From Anisodus tanguticus (lineage: Eukaryota > Streptophyta > Magnoliopsida > Solanales > Solanaceae): 64,000 nt of DNA. A program made the position numbers and the translations under genes. The notes beneath the pieces are model-generated. The model was not told the DNA's origin. It saw only the letters and a program-made list of their open reading frames with translations, and made no database searches. Positions 1 to 11,045 of this stretch are shown piece after piece (position 1 is the stretch's first letter; every line of letters starts with the position of its first letter). The DNA is taken from NCBI GenBank assembly GCA_034509755.1, contig CM067545.1:43145062-43209061 (forward strand). The letters run 5' to 3'.

Positions 1-520
1 GCTCTATCTTTAGGAACCTACCAATAAGCTCATGATCTCTGAGTGCCATAGCCTGAGCTACTATCGGCCTAGGAATGCCCTCAAGGGATGGAAAACCATC
101 AATACGTGGGGCTATAGTAGCAGTAGGTTGCGTCCCCTATTTCTGCCCTTGCTCGAGAGTATGCAACCCTGCCATGGTATGAGATCCAATAGGAGTGACA
201 CCATCTGTTGCCTGTTGGGCATCAAGATGAAAAAGTATACAGGTCAGCGTGTCCTGAACTGCTGGGTCTGACATAAGCTAGGTGTGAGTCTGGGCTATCC
301 CCAAACCTCCCTCATCAACCTGCTCTACCTCGGGAATATGCTTTGGAGAAAGCTAAGCGTGCATGTCTCTGTCTAGCCGCAGGAGCCCTTCCCCTGGTTA
401 GCGCAGCATCGCGACCTCTGCTCGGCCTCAACCTCTCGCTCGTCCTTGTCCTCGAAATCCGATCCCAAAAATGGGCTAGGGCTTGTCGTTCCTCGCAAAA
501 TCAGCTCGTGTCCTCACCAT
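1..520 (-). pseudogene. Ty3/Gypsy gag, N-terminal part, degraded
   Basis: This is the start of a Gypsy Gag (capsid-nucleocapsid precursor), read leftward from an ATG at 518-520 and running off the window. The first residues, MVRTRA, are the usual opening of Solanaceae-type chromovirus Gag and match the G4 Gag at 46551. An in-frame TGA/TAG-type stop follows after 14 codons (476-478), and more stops interrupt the rest. Further in, recognisable Gag text remains (PAVQDTLTCI, LDAQQATDGVTP, then ALRDHELIGRFLKI near position 10), which in intact relatives precedes the retrotransposon-gag domain. The start lies about 200 bp inside the primer-binding site, as expected. It is part of the minus-strand element whose 5' LTR is 735-3264. 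The plus-strand ORFs here are shadows. Confidence 0.75.
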
Positions 521-719
521 CTATAAGATAATAGAAATGAATTAGATACCAATTTGAACGTTCTAGATACCAATTAGAATAAAGTAGTACGAAAGAATGA
601 AGAAATTTGAAGTTTCTGAAATGCCCCATAGCCTCTCGCAGATAAGTATGGAGCTTATCGTACTCATCCGCAAGACTCTACTAGACATGCTATTATACTT
701 ATAGACCGAGTAACCTTGG
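521..719 (-). other. Gypsy 5' untranslated leader
   Basis: Short leader between primer-binding site and Gag start of the first Gypsy element. It contains the tract ACCAATTTGAAC-like 'gataccaa' repeats and no ORF. It aligns in position with the leader of G5 (51572-51713), which shares the phrases about 'cgcaagactctactagacat'. Confidence 0.6.
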
Positions 720-732
720 GCTCTGATACCAA
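720..732 (-). other. Primer-binding site, tRNA-iMet type
   Basis: The minus strand reads TTGGTATCAGAGC two bases inside the LTR end, complementary to the 3' end of plant initiator tRNA-Met. It fixes the orientation of the element (minus strand) and the inner edge of the 5' LTR. Confidence 0.85.
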
Positions 733-734
733 CT

Positions 735-3264
735 TGTCACGACCCTAAATCTCTAAGTCGTGATGGCACCTACCATTTCCCACCTCCGTAGGAGAACCCT
801 TCGATGAATCAATAATCCAACAACAGTAAAAGTAAATTAAGTGGAATAATATAAAGTCTAACTCATATCATAAATGTAAAAGTGCGGAATATATGAATAC
901 GGATACAATCCCCAAAAGGATAAATGATCTGAACAATACAAGATCGACTACCATAATCTATAAGTCTGAATAATACAAAGGATCAAATGGAAGCACTGTC
1001 TCAGGAATCAAAGTAAAGACAATAGTAGGAAGGAGTCTACGGACAGCGGATCGTCCAATATGCTCACCCTAAAGACTCAGTAGTAGCCTCGAAGAGAAGA
1101 GGTAGAACCAGTCACGTACTATGCATTCATAAAAGAATGCATCAAACTAGTATTAGTACAAACACTATGTACCGGTAGATATCATAGGCCAACAACATTT
1201 ATCTATCATACATATAAGAAAGAAATTGAAAGATAAACATGCTCACATTCAAGTACAAGTAATATCACAGTCTAAGAATAACCAATCTAAATATAAAGAA
1301 TCATAGCCTATGGTGAAACATCTAAACCCAAGTCTGCCAGGTTTTCAAGTCATTCCTTAGAATAATCACAGACACAAGTATAATAATAAATTCGAAACAT
1401 AGTTATAAAATGAAATGATGAGGATATGAAATGCAATGCAATGGACAATATAATCTCCGTACATACATGCTACAGACAGAATATCTTGTCGTCTCGTAGT
1501 CATGAACTATATGGGACCCGTGACGTCCATGTACCAGTCATTCCGTATCACACAACCTAGAATGACTCTTCCACCTAACACCCCGCTAGCCACTCTGTAT
1601 CATACAACATAGAGATGGATACGCAATATAGTATGTTATATGAATTATAATATTTCCTTCTCATTTATCACTGTCACGCCAACATAAGTCATATCAGTAT
1701 ATCATGGAAATTAGGATGAATGCAATGCAATGACAATAACAAGTGTAACATATCAATTCCCAGTTATGCCTAACAAAGACACTTATCATAATATCAGTAT
1801 CATATCAAATCCTTTCCTATATCCATGAACATTCCAAGATAACTGAGATACAACTATATTACAAATATGATATGGCATTACGTATAAGTCCAGTAACCAC
1901 AAAGAGGCAACAAGTCATAATCAGTCAACTAAAACCAACCTAAGTAATCCATCCCAACTTCTTACCCGAAGGCTTACATTCTTTCTCCAACAGAATCTAA
2001 CTACACATATGTTTCACTAACGGAATTCTAACCAAAAGGTAAGCCATAACATACCTGGATGTCGAGCGTGAGTCACAACAAGTCACGCCTGAGATAGAAG
2101 AAGGAACTCACAACACCCATAACATTATATTACTCCTTTGGATCCAAACCGAATAGCGAAGAAGGGGGAAGACGTGCTTATAGGGGTAAAATGATCATTT
2201 TAAAGGTGAACTATGAAATTCAACGTTCTAGGAGTCCGATCCTACTAACTAATTGCTAAATCAATTCAACATTAGGCTAATTTTACCATACAAGCAAAAC
2301 CCCAAATTTTGGGTATGAACCCTAGTTTCCAACATTCAATTTTATCAACAATAATTGAGGATTCAAGCTTAACAAGTACTAGATAGTGAAACCCAAGCTT
2401 AAAATAGCAAAACCCATCAATTAATTTTCATATTTAATCTTAACAATTAAACAAGCCCCGATTTGGTTGAACGCATCTTTCCCAATTAGATTCTAGGTTA
2501 TCTCCACCATTAAATCAACATAAAGAAGTTAATGAAAGGTAAAACAAAGCTAAGGGAGCTTACCTCAAGAAGAAATCACTAGAAGTTGCTTGGAATCGCC
2601 CTCAAGTACTTTGGATAACTATTTTCGAAATGAGGGAGTGTGGGGTTTTAATGACACTTAAAATCAATCTGTAAATCCCGTCATCAACTGCAGCGGCCAA
2701 AGGGTGCAGCCCGCGATCCCTAGCCAAAATCCCAAAAGCACGCTGCAGTGGACGTCGTCCGTAGCAGCGGTCCCTTTCCACTGGGGTGCACTGAGGCCCG
2801 CCATAGTGAATACACCAGCAAACTAGAAAAATTAAATCTTATGCATTTTAAACCCGAAATTAGATAATCACCCGGGACCTCCTCGATACAAACCAGATAT
2901 GCACGCATATGTAAAAACATGCTACAGACTCACTCGTAGTCTCAGAATTTCTATCGGAGATCTAATTCTACAAGTCAACCCCAACAGGCTAAACTAGTTT
3001 CCCAACTAATAGCCAAAAATGCTCCCGAGGGCCTCGGGAACCGAACCAACTATTCTACCAAGTCATAAGAGACCCTTCGGACCTCACAGGATAGATGGAA
3101 TTCCGAAAAAGGTATGTTCAAACAAAAGTCAACTATTGGTCAACACTTTCATACTTAAAGTTCTAATTTCTCAACTTCTACTAGAATCGCCCAAAAGTTC
3201 TGAGAATCGAGTTTATGTCGGTAAAATAGTTAAAGTACACATAACGACAAAAATGGTCGTTACA
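735..3264 (-). repeat. Gypsy 5' LTR, 2530 bp
   Basis: On the minus strand the LTR begins TGTAACGACC at 3264 and ends GGGTCGTGACA at 735, followed by the primer-binding site. Both ends follow the TG...CA rule. No protein is encoded; small ORFs inside are chance. The 3' LTR lies outside the window, so the target duplication cannot be tested; flanking bases on the outer side are TAACT. It appears to be inserted into the plus-strand LTR remnant that begins at 3265. Confidence 0.8.
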
Positions 3265-3743
3265 TAACTAGTAGAGAAAGGCACCGGAAAGTACCAATCC
3301 TAGCCACCGTTATAGCTAGGGTCGATAGACGATGCTGCTAAGTACACGTGTTTCCCCGTACTCACTCTATGCTTGTTGCACTCTATGTGCAGGTACTGAA
3401 CCAGGGGACGATATCGGAGCATCTTGATCTATGGCTTAGAGAGATTGATCGTTAGAGTGCAGAGTGAGTCGATGATGCATTACTGAAACTGAAACTTTTA
3501 TTTATCTTTATTTATCATTTATGTCTCTGCTACTTTCAGACAATTTATGTATTTCTCATTCAGAGTTGTATTGAGATATTATTAGAGTTTATACTCATGA
3601 CTATCGTATCTCGTTGGGGTTTCTTCAGACTTGCGTATTTTTATTTAAAATACTTGTTAAATTACTTCCTCTTCACTTCTTTACTTCCGCAATATATTAA
3701 TGTTGTATGTTGGGTTTGCCTATAGATTAGGGTGGGTGCCCTC
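3265..3743 (+). repeat. Gypsy LTR tail, left piece
   Basis: Non-coding sequence of Gypsy LTR R/U5 style: 'gtactcactctatgcttgttgcac', 'gtgcaggtactgaa' and a run ending 'agattagggtgggtgccctc'. It stops at the Copia insertion C1 and resumes at 8611/8616 with the LTR end GGGGTCGTGACA. Its left part was probably displaced by the minus-strand Gypsy element at 735-3264. Confidence 0.6.
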
Positions 3744-3949
3744 TGATAGAATTCATGAAAGTCTTTTATTCATAACATGAATTCTTACAAAGCAATAACA
3801 AGATAATAAAATAATACTATTCTTGAGACCTAAAAGTGCAAGTAAAAGAAAAGCAAGTAAAGCCCTTTATATAGGGTCTGTTACATGAGATACAAATGTG
3901 TTTTTCCAATGTGGGACAAAAGCAATGTGGGAAAGAGTTAATTCTAATA
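3744..3949 (-). repeat. C1 3' LTR
   Basis: Left copy of the 206-bp LTR. On the minus strand it starts TATTAG, directly after the polypurine tract, and ends CTATCA. The same TA start occurs in the other copy, so the terminus was probably already TA when the element inserted. A TATA-like TATATAAAG lies within it. Confidence 0.85.
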
Positions 3950-3961
3950 TCTCCTCTCAAA
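3950..3961 (-). other. C1 polypurine tract
   Basis: The minus strand reads TTTGAGAGGAGA immediately upstream of the 3' LTR. This is the expected plus-strand primer for second-strand synthesis and fixes the LTR start. Confidence 0.7.
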
Positions 3962-5620
3962 TTCGCGATGGTGTAGACAGAAGCATCGAGAGTTTGCCAA
4001 AAAAGAAACGGTGACGCTTTAAGGTATACGCCTTTGTGAAGAAATCTGCAAGTTGCGTCGAAGATGAGACAAATGGCAAGGATAGAGTGCGTTGTTGAAG
4101 ATGATATCGAATAATATGACAATCAATCTCAATATGCTTGGTACGTTCATGAAAGACTGTGTTGTGCGTAATATGAATAGAACTTTTATTATCACAGTAC
4201 ATCGGTGTTGGTGAAGAAAGAGAGACACCCATATCAATTAATAACCGACGTAACCATACAATCTCACACGTAGTAGAAGCCATAGCACGATACTCTGCCT
4301 CAGTTGAAGAGCGAGAAACCACATCCTATTTCTTACTTTACCATGAGATGAGTGAATCTCCTAAAAATACATAATAACCAGTAGTTGATTTCCGATCAGT
4401 TAGGTCACCAGCCCAATCTGCATAAAAAATGCACGAAGCTCCAAGGATGAGGTCGATGGAAACAAGAGACTCTGATAAATCGTTCCTCAAAGATAGCGAA
4501 GAATACGCATAACTGCAGCCCAATGTACAGATGTAGGAGAGAAAACAAACTGACTGACAATGTGAACAACATATGCAATGTCAGGGCGAGTAATGGTGAG
4601 GTACACCAGACTCCCTACAACTGAATGATATAAAGTGGGATCAGGAAGAGGATCCCCGTTAGTAGCTGTATATCGAACATTAACCTCAAGAGGAGAGTCA
4701 ACTATACGAGTATCTGTGAGACGGGCCCGCTCAAGAATATCTGCAGTGTACTTAGACTAAGAGAGAAGATATCCCTTCTCAGAATAAGCTACCTCAATGC
4801 CTAAAAAGTAACGTAGATGACCTAAATCTTTCATCTCAAAACGGCGAGATAAAGTAGATTTTAGGTTTGCAATACCATCAATATCATCACCTGTAATGAT
4901 TATGTCATCAACATACAACAAAAGAAAAATACAACCTGCAGGGGATGATTTAATAAATAACGACGAATCATGAAAGGTGGAAATAAACCCAAGAGGTGAT
5001 ACTACAGTGGAGAACTTGTCGAACCAAGCTCTTGGAGCTTGTTTTAGACCATACAGAGCTTTCTTAAGCCTGCACACTTGTCATGGACTATGTGAAACAC
5101 CAGGTGGAGGGACCATATAGACTTCTTCTTGAAGATCCCCATTCAAAAAAGCAGTTTTAACATCCATTTGTGAAATATGCCAATGACGAACAGAGGCCAC
5201 TGCAATAAGAATCCGGACAGATGTCATCTTTGCAACAGGTGCAAAAGTCTCTTCATAATCCATACCATATTCTTGAGCAAAACCCTTTGCCACCAAACGA
5301 GCTTAATATCGCTCAGTAGAACCATCAGACTTTGTCTTAATCTTGTACACCCATCGAGAACCAATAGTTTTCTTACCAGTCGGTAGAGAACCCAAATCCC
5401 AAGTACCAGTTTTGTTCAAAGCAGCTAGTTCCTCATGCATAGCCTCTTGCCAAAGAGGATCACGAGCTGCCTCCGAGTATGAGGTAGGCTCACAGAGAGA
5501 ATTAATAGAAACTAGAAAGGAAGAGAATGATGGAACATAGCAAGAATAATGAAAATCGGATACCTGAGTAGATCGCAGAGTGCGTTTAGGATAGCGAGGT
5601 GGATCTGGATCTGCAACCAC
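3957..5620 (-). pseudogene. C1 reverse transcriptase and RNase H, broken
   Basis: Copia reverse transcriptase followed by RNase H; it copied the RNA genome to DNA in the virus-like particle. Text runs from VADPDPPRYPKRTLRS and GSRWVYKIKTK through LVAKGFAQEYGMDYEETFAPV, MDVKTAFLNGDL and LYGLKQAPRAW to the catalytic YVDD (codons at 4904-4915) and the tether MKDLGHLRYFLGIEV. RNase H shows DWAGDLTDRKSTTGY, SRSSTEAEYRAMA and HERTKHIEIDCH. In-frame stops occur near 5303, after SHSP near 5080 (an Arg CGA to TGA change), near 4756 and between SLISW and VSRSS near 4325. The catalytic Asp pair is intact but the frame is not. Confidence 0.9.
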
Positions 5621-5683
5621 AAGAGGTTCTGAAATAGGCGTAGGAGGGGGCTGAGTATCAATATCATGGGACTTGCCAGAATA

Positions 5684-6979
5684 CTAAGAAGGAACATATG
5701 ATATGGATGTAGAATCAGATGGGCAATCAGCATCAAAGGGATCAATATCAATAAGGTCAGATTTTGTCATGCCATGTGAGGTAGGTGGGATGGAAAAGAA
5801 AGGAACATGCTCAATAAAGGAAACATTACGAGACACATACAATTTTCCAAAAACTGGATCATGACAACGATAACCTTTCTGCCCAACCTCATATCCAAGA
5901 AAAACACAAATGGTGACACGAGAAGATAACTTAGTACGCTCTGCATGTGGACATAGAACAAAACATGTAGAACCAAAAACTCTCAAATGGGAATATAGTG
6001 GGGTGTGACCAAATAGTCTAGCATACGGAGAAATCTCCGAATTATGAGAGGTAGGGGTCCTATTAATAAGATAAACAGATGTAAGGACAGCTTCTCCCCA
6101 AAATTCACTAGGTACACTAGCGGACAAAAACATGGATCTACCTGTCTCAACAATATGCCTATGTTTTCTCTCGACTACCCCATTTTGTTGTGGTCTATTA
6201 GTACAAGAAGACTGATGTAATGTACCATCAGCTTTGAAAATACCAGAAAGATCCCCACTAGTATATTCACCTCCTAAATCAGCCCGAAATAATTTAATAA
6301 TGGCAGAATGTTGAGTTTTCACATAGGCTTGAAGCTCAGCATAAGTATGAACAAAATCAGAGAGTCTTTTCAACAAATAAACCCAAAAATGATGAGTATA
6401 ATCATCAATAAAGGAAACATAATATCTGGAGCCTCCCTTAGTTGGGATAGGTGCTGGCCCCCAAACATCTTAATGAACTAGATCAAATGGTGCAGAAGAA
6501 GTAGAAGTACTAAGATTAAAAGGCAAAGCAGAAAATTTTCCAAGTTTACATCCACTACAATCAGAAATATCATCGGATTGTAAATCACCAACAACACCAG
6601 TATTACACATAAAACGCAGGCGAGAACTTGATACATGACCAAGTCTAGAGTGCCACAAATAAAACTTCGAAGTGAAAGGTGTTAAATGAAAAGAAGACAG
6701 ATTAACAAGCATAGCTACTGCATGAGTAGGAAGATGCAGCTCATCCAAAATATAAAGACCTCTCCCCTTTCTACGCCCTGTCCCAATCACTTTCTTGGAT
6801 TTTAAATCCTGCACATAACAAGAATTAGGGAAGAGTCCAATAAAACATCCAAAGTCACATATTTGACCAGCAGAAGCAAGATTCATATGTAATTTTGGAA
6901 TGCAATAAACATCAGGTAATGATATCGTGGATGTATGAATGGTGCCAATGCCTGTCAATGACATATGTGCCATCAACAA
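5684..6979 (-). pseudogene. C1 GAG-pre-integrase and integrase, broken
   Basis: Integrase joins element DNA to the chromosome. The N-terminal HHCC-type region is visible as LWHSRLGHVSSSRL and CSGCKLGKF. The core starts at LVH followed by a stop (6470-6472, Ser TCA to TAA) and DVWGP, which holds the first catalytic Asp. The second Asp is in FRADLGGEY and the catalytic Glu in QNGVVERKHRH, so all three D-D-E residues survive. The C-terminal part ends with the Copia signature FLGYEVGQKGYRCHDP and VSRNVSFIEHVPFF. The region between the stop and 6376 is readable only in pieces. Confidence 0.88.
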
Positions 6980-7160
6980 TCACAACAGAAATAGAAGGGG
7001 GGTCAGAAGACATAGATACAAAGACGGAAGAATCATGAGACATATTATTTCCAGCTCCAGAGTAGAAGATCCAAAAAGATGAAATGATACCTGAACCAAT
7101 AGATGGTGATGAGCCGGAAGGAACAGAAAGAGCATAAGACTGAGAATTCTGTTGAACTGT
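6961..7160 (-). pseudogene. C1 protease with lost catalytic Asp
   Basis: The retroviral-type aspartic protease matures Gag-Pol. The minus strand reads SSFWIFYSGAGNNMSHDSS, where Copia relatives have WIxDSGAxxHM. The catalytic Asp is Tyr here (codon at 7062-7064). A frameshift near 7160 separates it from Gag, and a one-base insertion after DGTY near 6965 separates it from the downstream MSLTGIGTIH segment. Confidence 0.8.
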
Positions 7161-8128
7161 TGGAAAGCGAGGAACTTCTGAAATTGGTCAGCTACAGAAT
7201 CAGTACTGTGACTCACAGAGGCTCTTGAAGCTGGGTGATCAAGAGAGGGCACAAAGGCAGCCTGAGTCGGTGGATACGAGTTTTGGAATTGACCCCCAGA
7301 ATATGGCTTATGTCCTTGTCCCGAATGTGGAGGCTTAGAACCTGACATCTTTCGTAGCTCAGGACATTGATTCTTCCAATGTCCTGGTTTCTTGCAATAA
7401 TTACAATTACCCATGATAGATATTCTATACTGGTGTGTAGGGGCTACAAGGACCGGTACAGACGAAGGAGCTGCTAGTACAAAAGTAGAAGCCTTATGTA
7501 CCCCTTTTAGAGTCTTCAAACATGTTTCTTCAGACATAAGTTCATTTACCACATCTTTAACAGATGGTAAGGGTTTGCGGTGCAACAAGCCTGAACGACA
7601 ATTCTCAAATTCTGACTGAAGACCCATCAATAGTTGAACAAGACGATCTTCATCTCTGCATTTAATATAAGCATCGCATGCTTGCAATTCAGTAGATTCC
7701 GTCATAGCTAACTGATCCCACAAAGTGGTCATTGCACAGAAATAATCTTGAATGCCTAAGTCATTTTGTACTAGTGCACGAATTTCATATTGTAACTGAT
7801 ATTTAATAGCAAAATTATTCTGCACAAACAATCTTGACAGATAATCCCAAATCTCTTTAGCAGTTTTGAACTTAGCCAATTGAACACCAATTCTTTGTTC
7901 AACAGAGTTATTAATCCAAGTAATAATCTTTGAATTATTGGTCTCCCAAGTCCTAAATAATTCATCAAAATTTTCATCTCCAATTTTAGGGCATTTGTTT
8001 TTTCCAGGCATATAATCCCAAAGCCCCTTTCCCTTCAGAAAATTTACCATGACATAGCTCCAATAGGAATAATTTTTTCCATCTAACCGAACACCAATAG
8101 TTTGCAAAGAATCATCACCTCCAGCCAT
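7160..8128 (-). pseudogene. C1 Gag, nearly intact N-terminal part
   Basis: Copia Gag of about 320 residues starting at ATG 8126-8128 (MAGGDDSLQTIGVRLDGKNYSYWS). The open frame extends 27 codons upstream but that part reads through leader repeats, so the MAGG start is preferred. It has the UBN2/retrotran-gag region (WDYLSRLFVQNN, YFCAMTTLWDQL, LMGLQSEFENCRS) and one CCHC zinc knuckle, CNYCKKPGHWKNQC (CX2CX4HX4C), near residue 250. The reading frame is open through the knuckle and breaks near 7160. This is the longest open frame in the window, so C1 Gag might be the last part to decay. Confidence 0.88.
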
Positions 8129-8389
8129 TATGAATGTTAAACAGAAAAATCCGAGATAACAAGCAACAATCCCAAATAACAAGCAGCAATCCCAAATAAC
8201 AAGCAACAAAATAATAAAGGGCAGATCTCACCAAGATCAGAACGAGCACGAGCAGCCAAAACGAGCACGACCTTCCAAAACAAGCCAAGAAAAATTTAAC
8301 TGATACCAGGGGCGTGCTGCATGCGAACCCCCAACTAACTCACCGCGGAGTTGGATCCGCGATTGAGCTAAAAATATTAACTTGCGCTC

Positions 8390-8404
8390 TTGGCTCTGAT
8401 ACCA
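8390..8404 (-). other. C1 primer-binding site
   Basis: The minus strand reads TGGTATCAGAGCCAA directly after the LTR end, a 12-base or longer match to the plant initiator tRNA-Met 3' end. Confidence 0.9.
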
Positions 8405-8610
8405 TGATAGAATTCATGAAAGTTTTTTATTCATAACATGAATTCTTACAAAGCAATAACAAGATAATAAAATAATACTATTCTTGAGAGCTAAAAGTGC
8501 AAGTAAAAGAAAAGCAAGTAAAGCCCTTTATATAGAGTCTATTACATGAGATACAAATGTGTTTTTCCAATGTGGGACAAAAGCAATGTGAGAAAGAGTT
8601 AACGCTAATA
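8405..8610 (-). repeat. C1 5' LTR
   Basis: Right copy of the 206-bp LTR, ends TATTAG...CTATCA on the minus strand. It carries the presumed promoter; a TATA-like box is at 8526-8533. Confidence 0.88.
8526..8533 (-). promoter_or_regulatory. TATA-like box in C1 5' LTR
   Basis: The minus strand reads TATATAAAGGG about 120 bp before the LTR end, the only TATA-like motif in this short LTR and conserved in the other copy. Position relative to the end fits a Copia U3/R boundary. Activity is not shown. Confidence 0.45.
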
Positions 8611-8615
8611 CCCTA

Positions 8616-8644
8616 ATGGCAAGATGGAATTCGGGGTCGTGACA
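8616..8644 (+). repeat. Gypsy LTR tail, right piece
   Basis: Continuation of the 3265-3743 LTR after the C1 insertion, ending GGGGTCGTGACA. No primer-binding site follows (next bases ATAAACTATT), so the source was a solo LTR or a truncated element. Confidence 0.6.
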
Positions 8645-10492
8645 ATAAACTATTTGAAACATTTATGTACATTTTTAGAGCCTAAAATTCATATACATAG
8701 TAATCCTTACAATAAGTAATAATATTAAAATTCATTTCACATTAGATTCGGAACCAAAAGTTCAGTATGTTCTCAATCATCATCCAAATTCTAACGTTCA
8801 ATGAATCTAACATAATCAATTATTTAAGGAATACTTGTTCTAATTACTTAAATTCAAGACTAAATAATATTAGTAATTGTATATCAAATATAGATATATT
8901 CAATAAGAATAATGCACAAAGCATTAAATTTGTAAATTTCAAACAAGTATACATTCTTATATAAATATTATGTCACGTAGACAATTGCACTAATCAAATG
9001 TAAGCTTACCTAATAATTGTTTTTTGGTAACACATACAAAAAAATGTCTCACGACAAATATATTTTCACATATGTATATATCAATAAGAATGTGACATTA
9101 AAATTTCCATGTAGGCATGATTGCAACTACTATTAATCCAAACAAATGAGATCTTAACTTAATCGAACACGCTTTGAAGATTTATGGTTCGGAGACAAGA
9201 TCTCTACTTCAAGTTTCATAGTCAAAACTTCTTCCAAGTCTCAACTTTTGACTAGTGATTGTAAGATTGTACTATAAAAATTGAGTTTCAGACGGAAGCT
9301 GGAAAAAAACTTCTGAATCGGCTGCCTTTAATTCAGAAGTCAAGTCATCTGCATATTTCTATCCAAAATAAAAACAAAGGCTTGCACCAAAAAATAATTA
9401 CCAGAGAATTGAAAAAAAAAACAAGTATAACTCTCCTATTCCTTTTTCAATTTCTATACGACCATGAAAATTTGATTCTTTTGGGGAACATAAAAAAATG
9501 CAGTAGTCCCGAATACAAAAAAAAAAAACTTAGGTATTTCTTCATCACTGGTGCTCATTACAGTGATTATAATGAATTCAAAGTTCTAGATGTAAAGGTG
9601 GTGGCAGAAAAAACCACAACATGAATTTACTGCACTTGTGTCAAATAGTGTTTGGACAAAATAGGATTTCCATAGCAAGTAAATTTCTATACAATATTTA
9701 ATGGAACGGCAGTCAAAACGAAAAAAAAAATGGACTGAAGGAAATATTTGTAATAGAGATACATACACTGTATGGGACAAAAATACACTCCTTTGAATTG
9801 AAAGTTAAAAAACTTTTCACTATATTCAATTAAAACCAAAGAGTAAAACTCTTCCAGTAAGTTACGTTCTCAAATTTTCAACGAAGAAAAACACAGACTT
9901 CAGAGATGCTTACGCACAGACCAAAAAACAGGAAATCTTTCGACTAAGAGTTTTTTATGTCACAGATCAAGACTAGAAAACAAATAGCAAAGCTTTGATG
10001 TCCATGAAGGAAAAATACAATCAATAAGAACACGTAATTCTCCTAAGATCCATATATTTGTTTCACTAGTCGACAGTATAATCACATATATAAATACGAA
10101 TTATACCGTAAAGTTCATAGTCTAAGTCGTACATGAATTACAAAGAAGAAGATTGTTCCATGAACAAAGCAGGAATCTTCCACAGAAGTTCTTCATATAG
10201 AAGAAGAGAGTATTTTATCTTTTGTGCATTAGAGGAAAAAGAAGCATATGTTTCTTCAATAGAAACGTGCTGATATTCTTTATATATATATATATATTTG
10301 GATATGGATCCGATTGACCCACATGGGTATCCAAATCCAATTTCCAACAGCCATGAATTTGTCGAATACTCAAGAAGTGTTTGTAACTAAAAGATATTTC
10401 AGTACCAATAGAAGAGTCCATATTGGTTGATAATGACAGAATATACCATAATATACACGGTATATACACTACCCTGTGTATACCTTAGTGTA
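8645..10492. other. AT-rich intergenic DNA, no gene seen
   Basis: About 1.85 kb with several poly-A runs, a (TA)n run near 10281-10297, and a small perfect hairpin (10-base arms at 9309-9318 and 9331-9340). ORFs of 60-84 residues are low-complexity and overlap in several frames; none is recognisable. The end (about 10430-10490) is rich in TATAC/GTATA palindromes next to the psbD fragment. Confidence 0.6.
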
Positions 10493-10625
10493 GCATCTAT
10501 ATTTCGATTCATCCTCTTTTTTCAAGGGTTTCATAATTGGACCTTGAACCCCTTTCATATGATGGGAGTTGCCGGTGTATTGGGCGCTGCTTTGCTATGC
10601 GCCATTCATGGTGCTACCGTAGAAA
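10493..10625 (+). pseudogene. psbD: Plastid psbD fragment (photosystem II D2) in nuclear DNA
   Basis: A 44-codon piece of the chloroplast gene for D2, the photosystem II reaction-centre protein. It reads ASIFRFILFFQGFHNW, then TLNPFHMMGVAGVLGAALL and CAIHGATVE without a stop or frameshift. From the spacing of the two conserved histidines (FHMM, the P680 chlorophyll ligand His197; AIHG, the iron ligand His214) it corresponds to D2 residues about 176-219 of 353. Homology starts and stops abruptly on both sides, with unrelated AT-rich flanks. It lacks the rest of D2, any plastid neighbour such as psbC, and a promoter. It is therefore a nuclear plastid insertion (NUPT), not a gene; the preserved frame suggests either a young insertion or chance. 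Confidence 0.92.
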
Positions 10626-10750
10626 GTTTATCACGGTAATACAAGACAAATTCTAGCAGTTTCAGCCGTGATATATACGGCATATACAGCAGTGTATATC
10701 ACGGTTTTTAGAGAATATTTTGGTAACTTTAATTTGTATTTAATAAGCAT
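10626..10750. other. Palindrome-rich spacer next to psbD fragment
   Basis: Non-coding. Contains an imperfect palindrome around 10665-10706 (CCGTGATATATACGG ... GTATATCACGG), matching in style the TATACACGG/GTGTATACC sequence left of the psbD fragment. The origin is unclear. Confidence 0.45.
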
Positions 10751-10898
10751 TGTACACTTACCATAATTGTAGAATTATTGTACAAGTAGAATACAGTTTT
10801 ATGAGTAGAATAGGAATAGGATATTTCATATTATGGAAATTGTAAATTGTATATATACTAATTCATTAATGAAAATAATCAAGGGATTATTTCTTTCA
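10751..10898 (+). repeat. C2 5' LTR, 148 bp
   Basis: Starts TGTACACTTACC and ends TTTCTTTCA; a primer-binding site follows directly. The outer 45 bases are identical to those of the 3' copy. Confidence 0.88.
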
Positions 10899-10911
10899 TG
10901 ATATCAGAAGT
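10899..10911 (+). other. C2 primer-binding site, decayed
   Basis: TGATATCAGAAGT directly after the LTR, a mutated form of TGGTATCAGAGCC (initiator tRNA-Met). Confidence 0.7.
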
Positions 10912-11045
10912 CTAGGTCTCACAAAAACCTTACTTTGCTTCCGCTTCTCTCGGCCTCAATTATGAGAACACCTCTCGGATTCCAGCTAAAATTCTTCCTT
11001 CTCCCTTCCCAAATTTTCATCCTAATCCCTCATTGTTCTTTCGTT

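Larger units (their letters stand above)
3744..8610 (-). mobile_element. Copia retrotransposon C1, complete but decayed
   Basis: A 4867-bp Ty1/Copia element on the minus strand with two 206-bp LTRs, primer site, gag, protease, integrase, reverse transcriptase, RNase H and polypurine tract in Copia order (integrase before reverse transcriptase). LTR copies differ at about seven positions by eye. The flanks are CCCTC (3739-3743) and CCCTA (8611-8615), a five-base target duplication with one mismatch, so it inserted into the Gypsy LTR. Multiple stops and frameshifts and a lost protease Asp make it non-autonomous today. The short LTR is like the Ale/Retrofit lineage; that lineage call is an inference. 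Confidence 0.9.

Noticed and set aside
10138..10469. Minus-strand ORFs of 69 and 84 codons next to the psbD piece
   Set aside because: They overlap in different frames, include a poly-TA-encoded IYIYIYK run, and match nothing I recognise.
10430..10710. psbD piece carried inside a retrotransposon leader
   Set aside because: The GTATATCGG/GTATACC words near it resemble the C6 leader (62700-62790), but no extended alignment is visible and the C2 LTR begins only at 10751.
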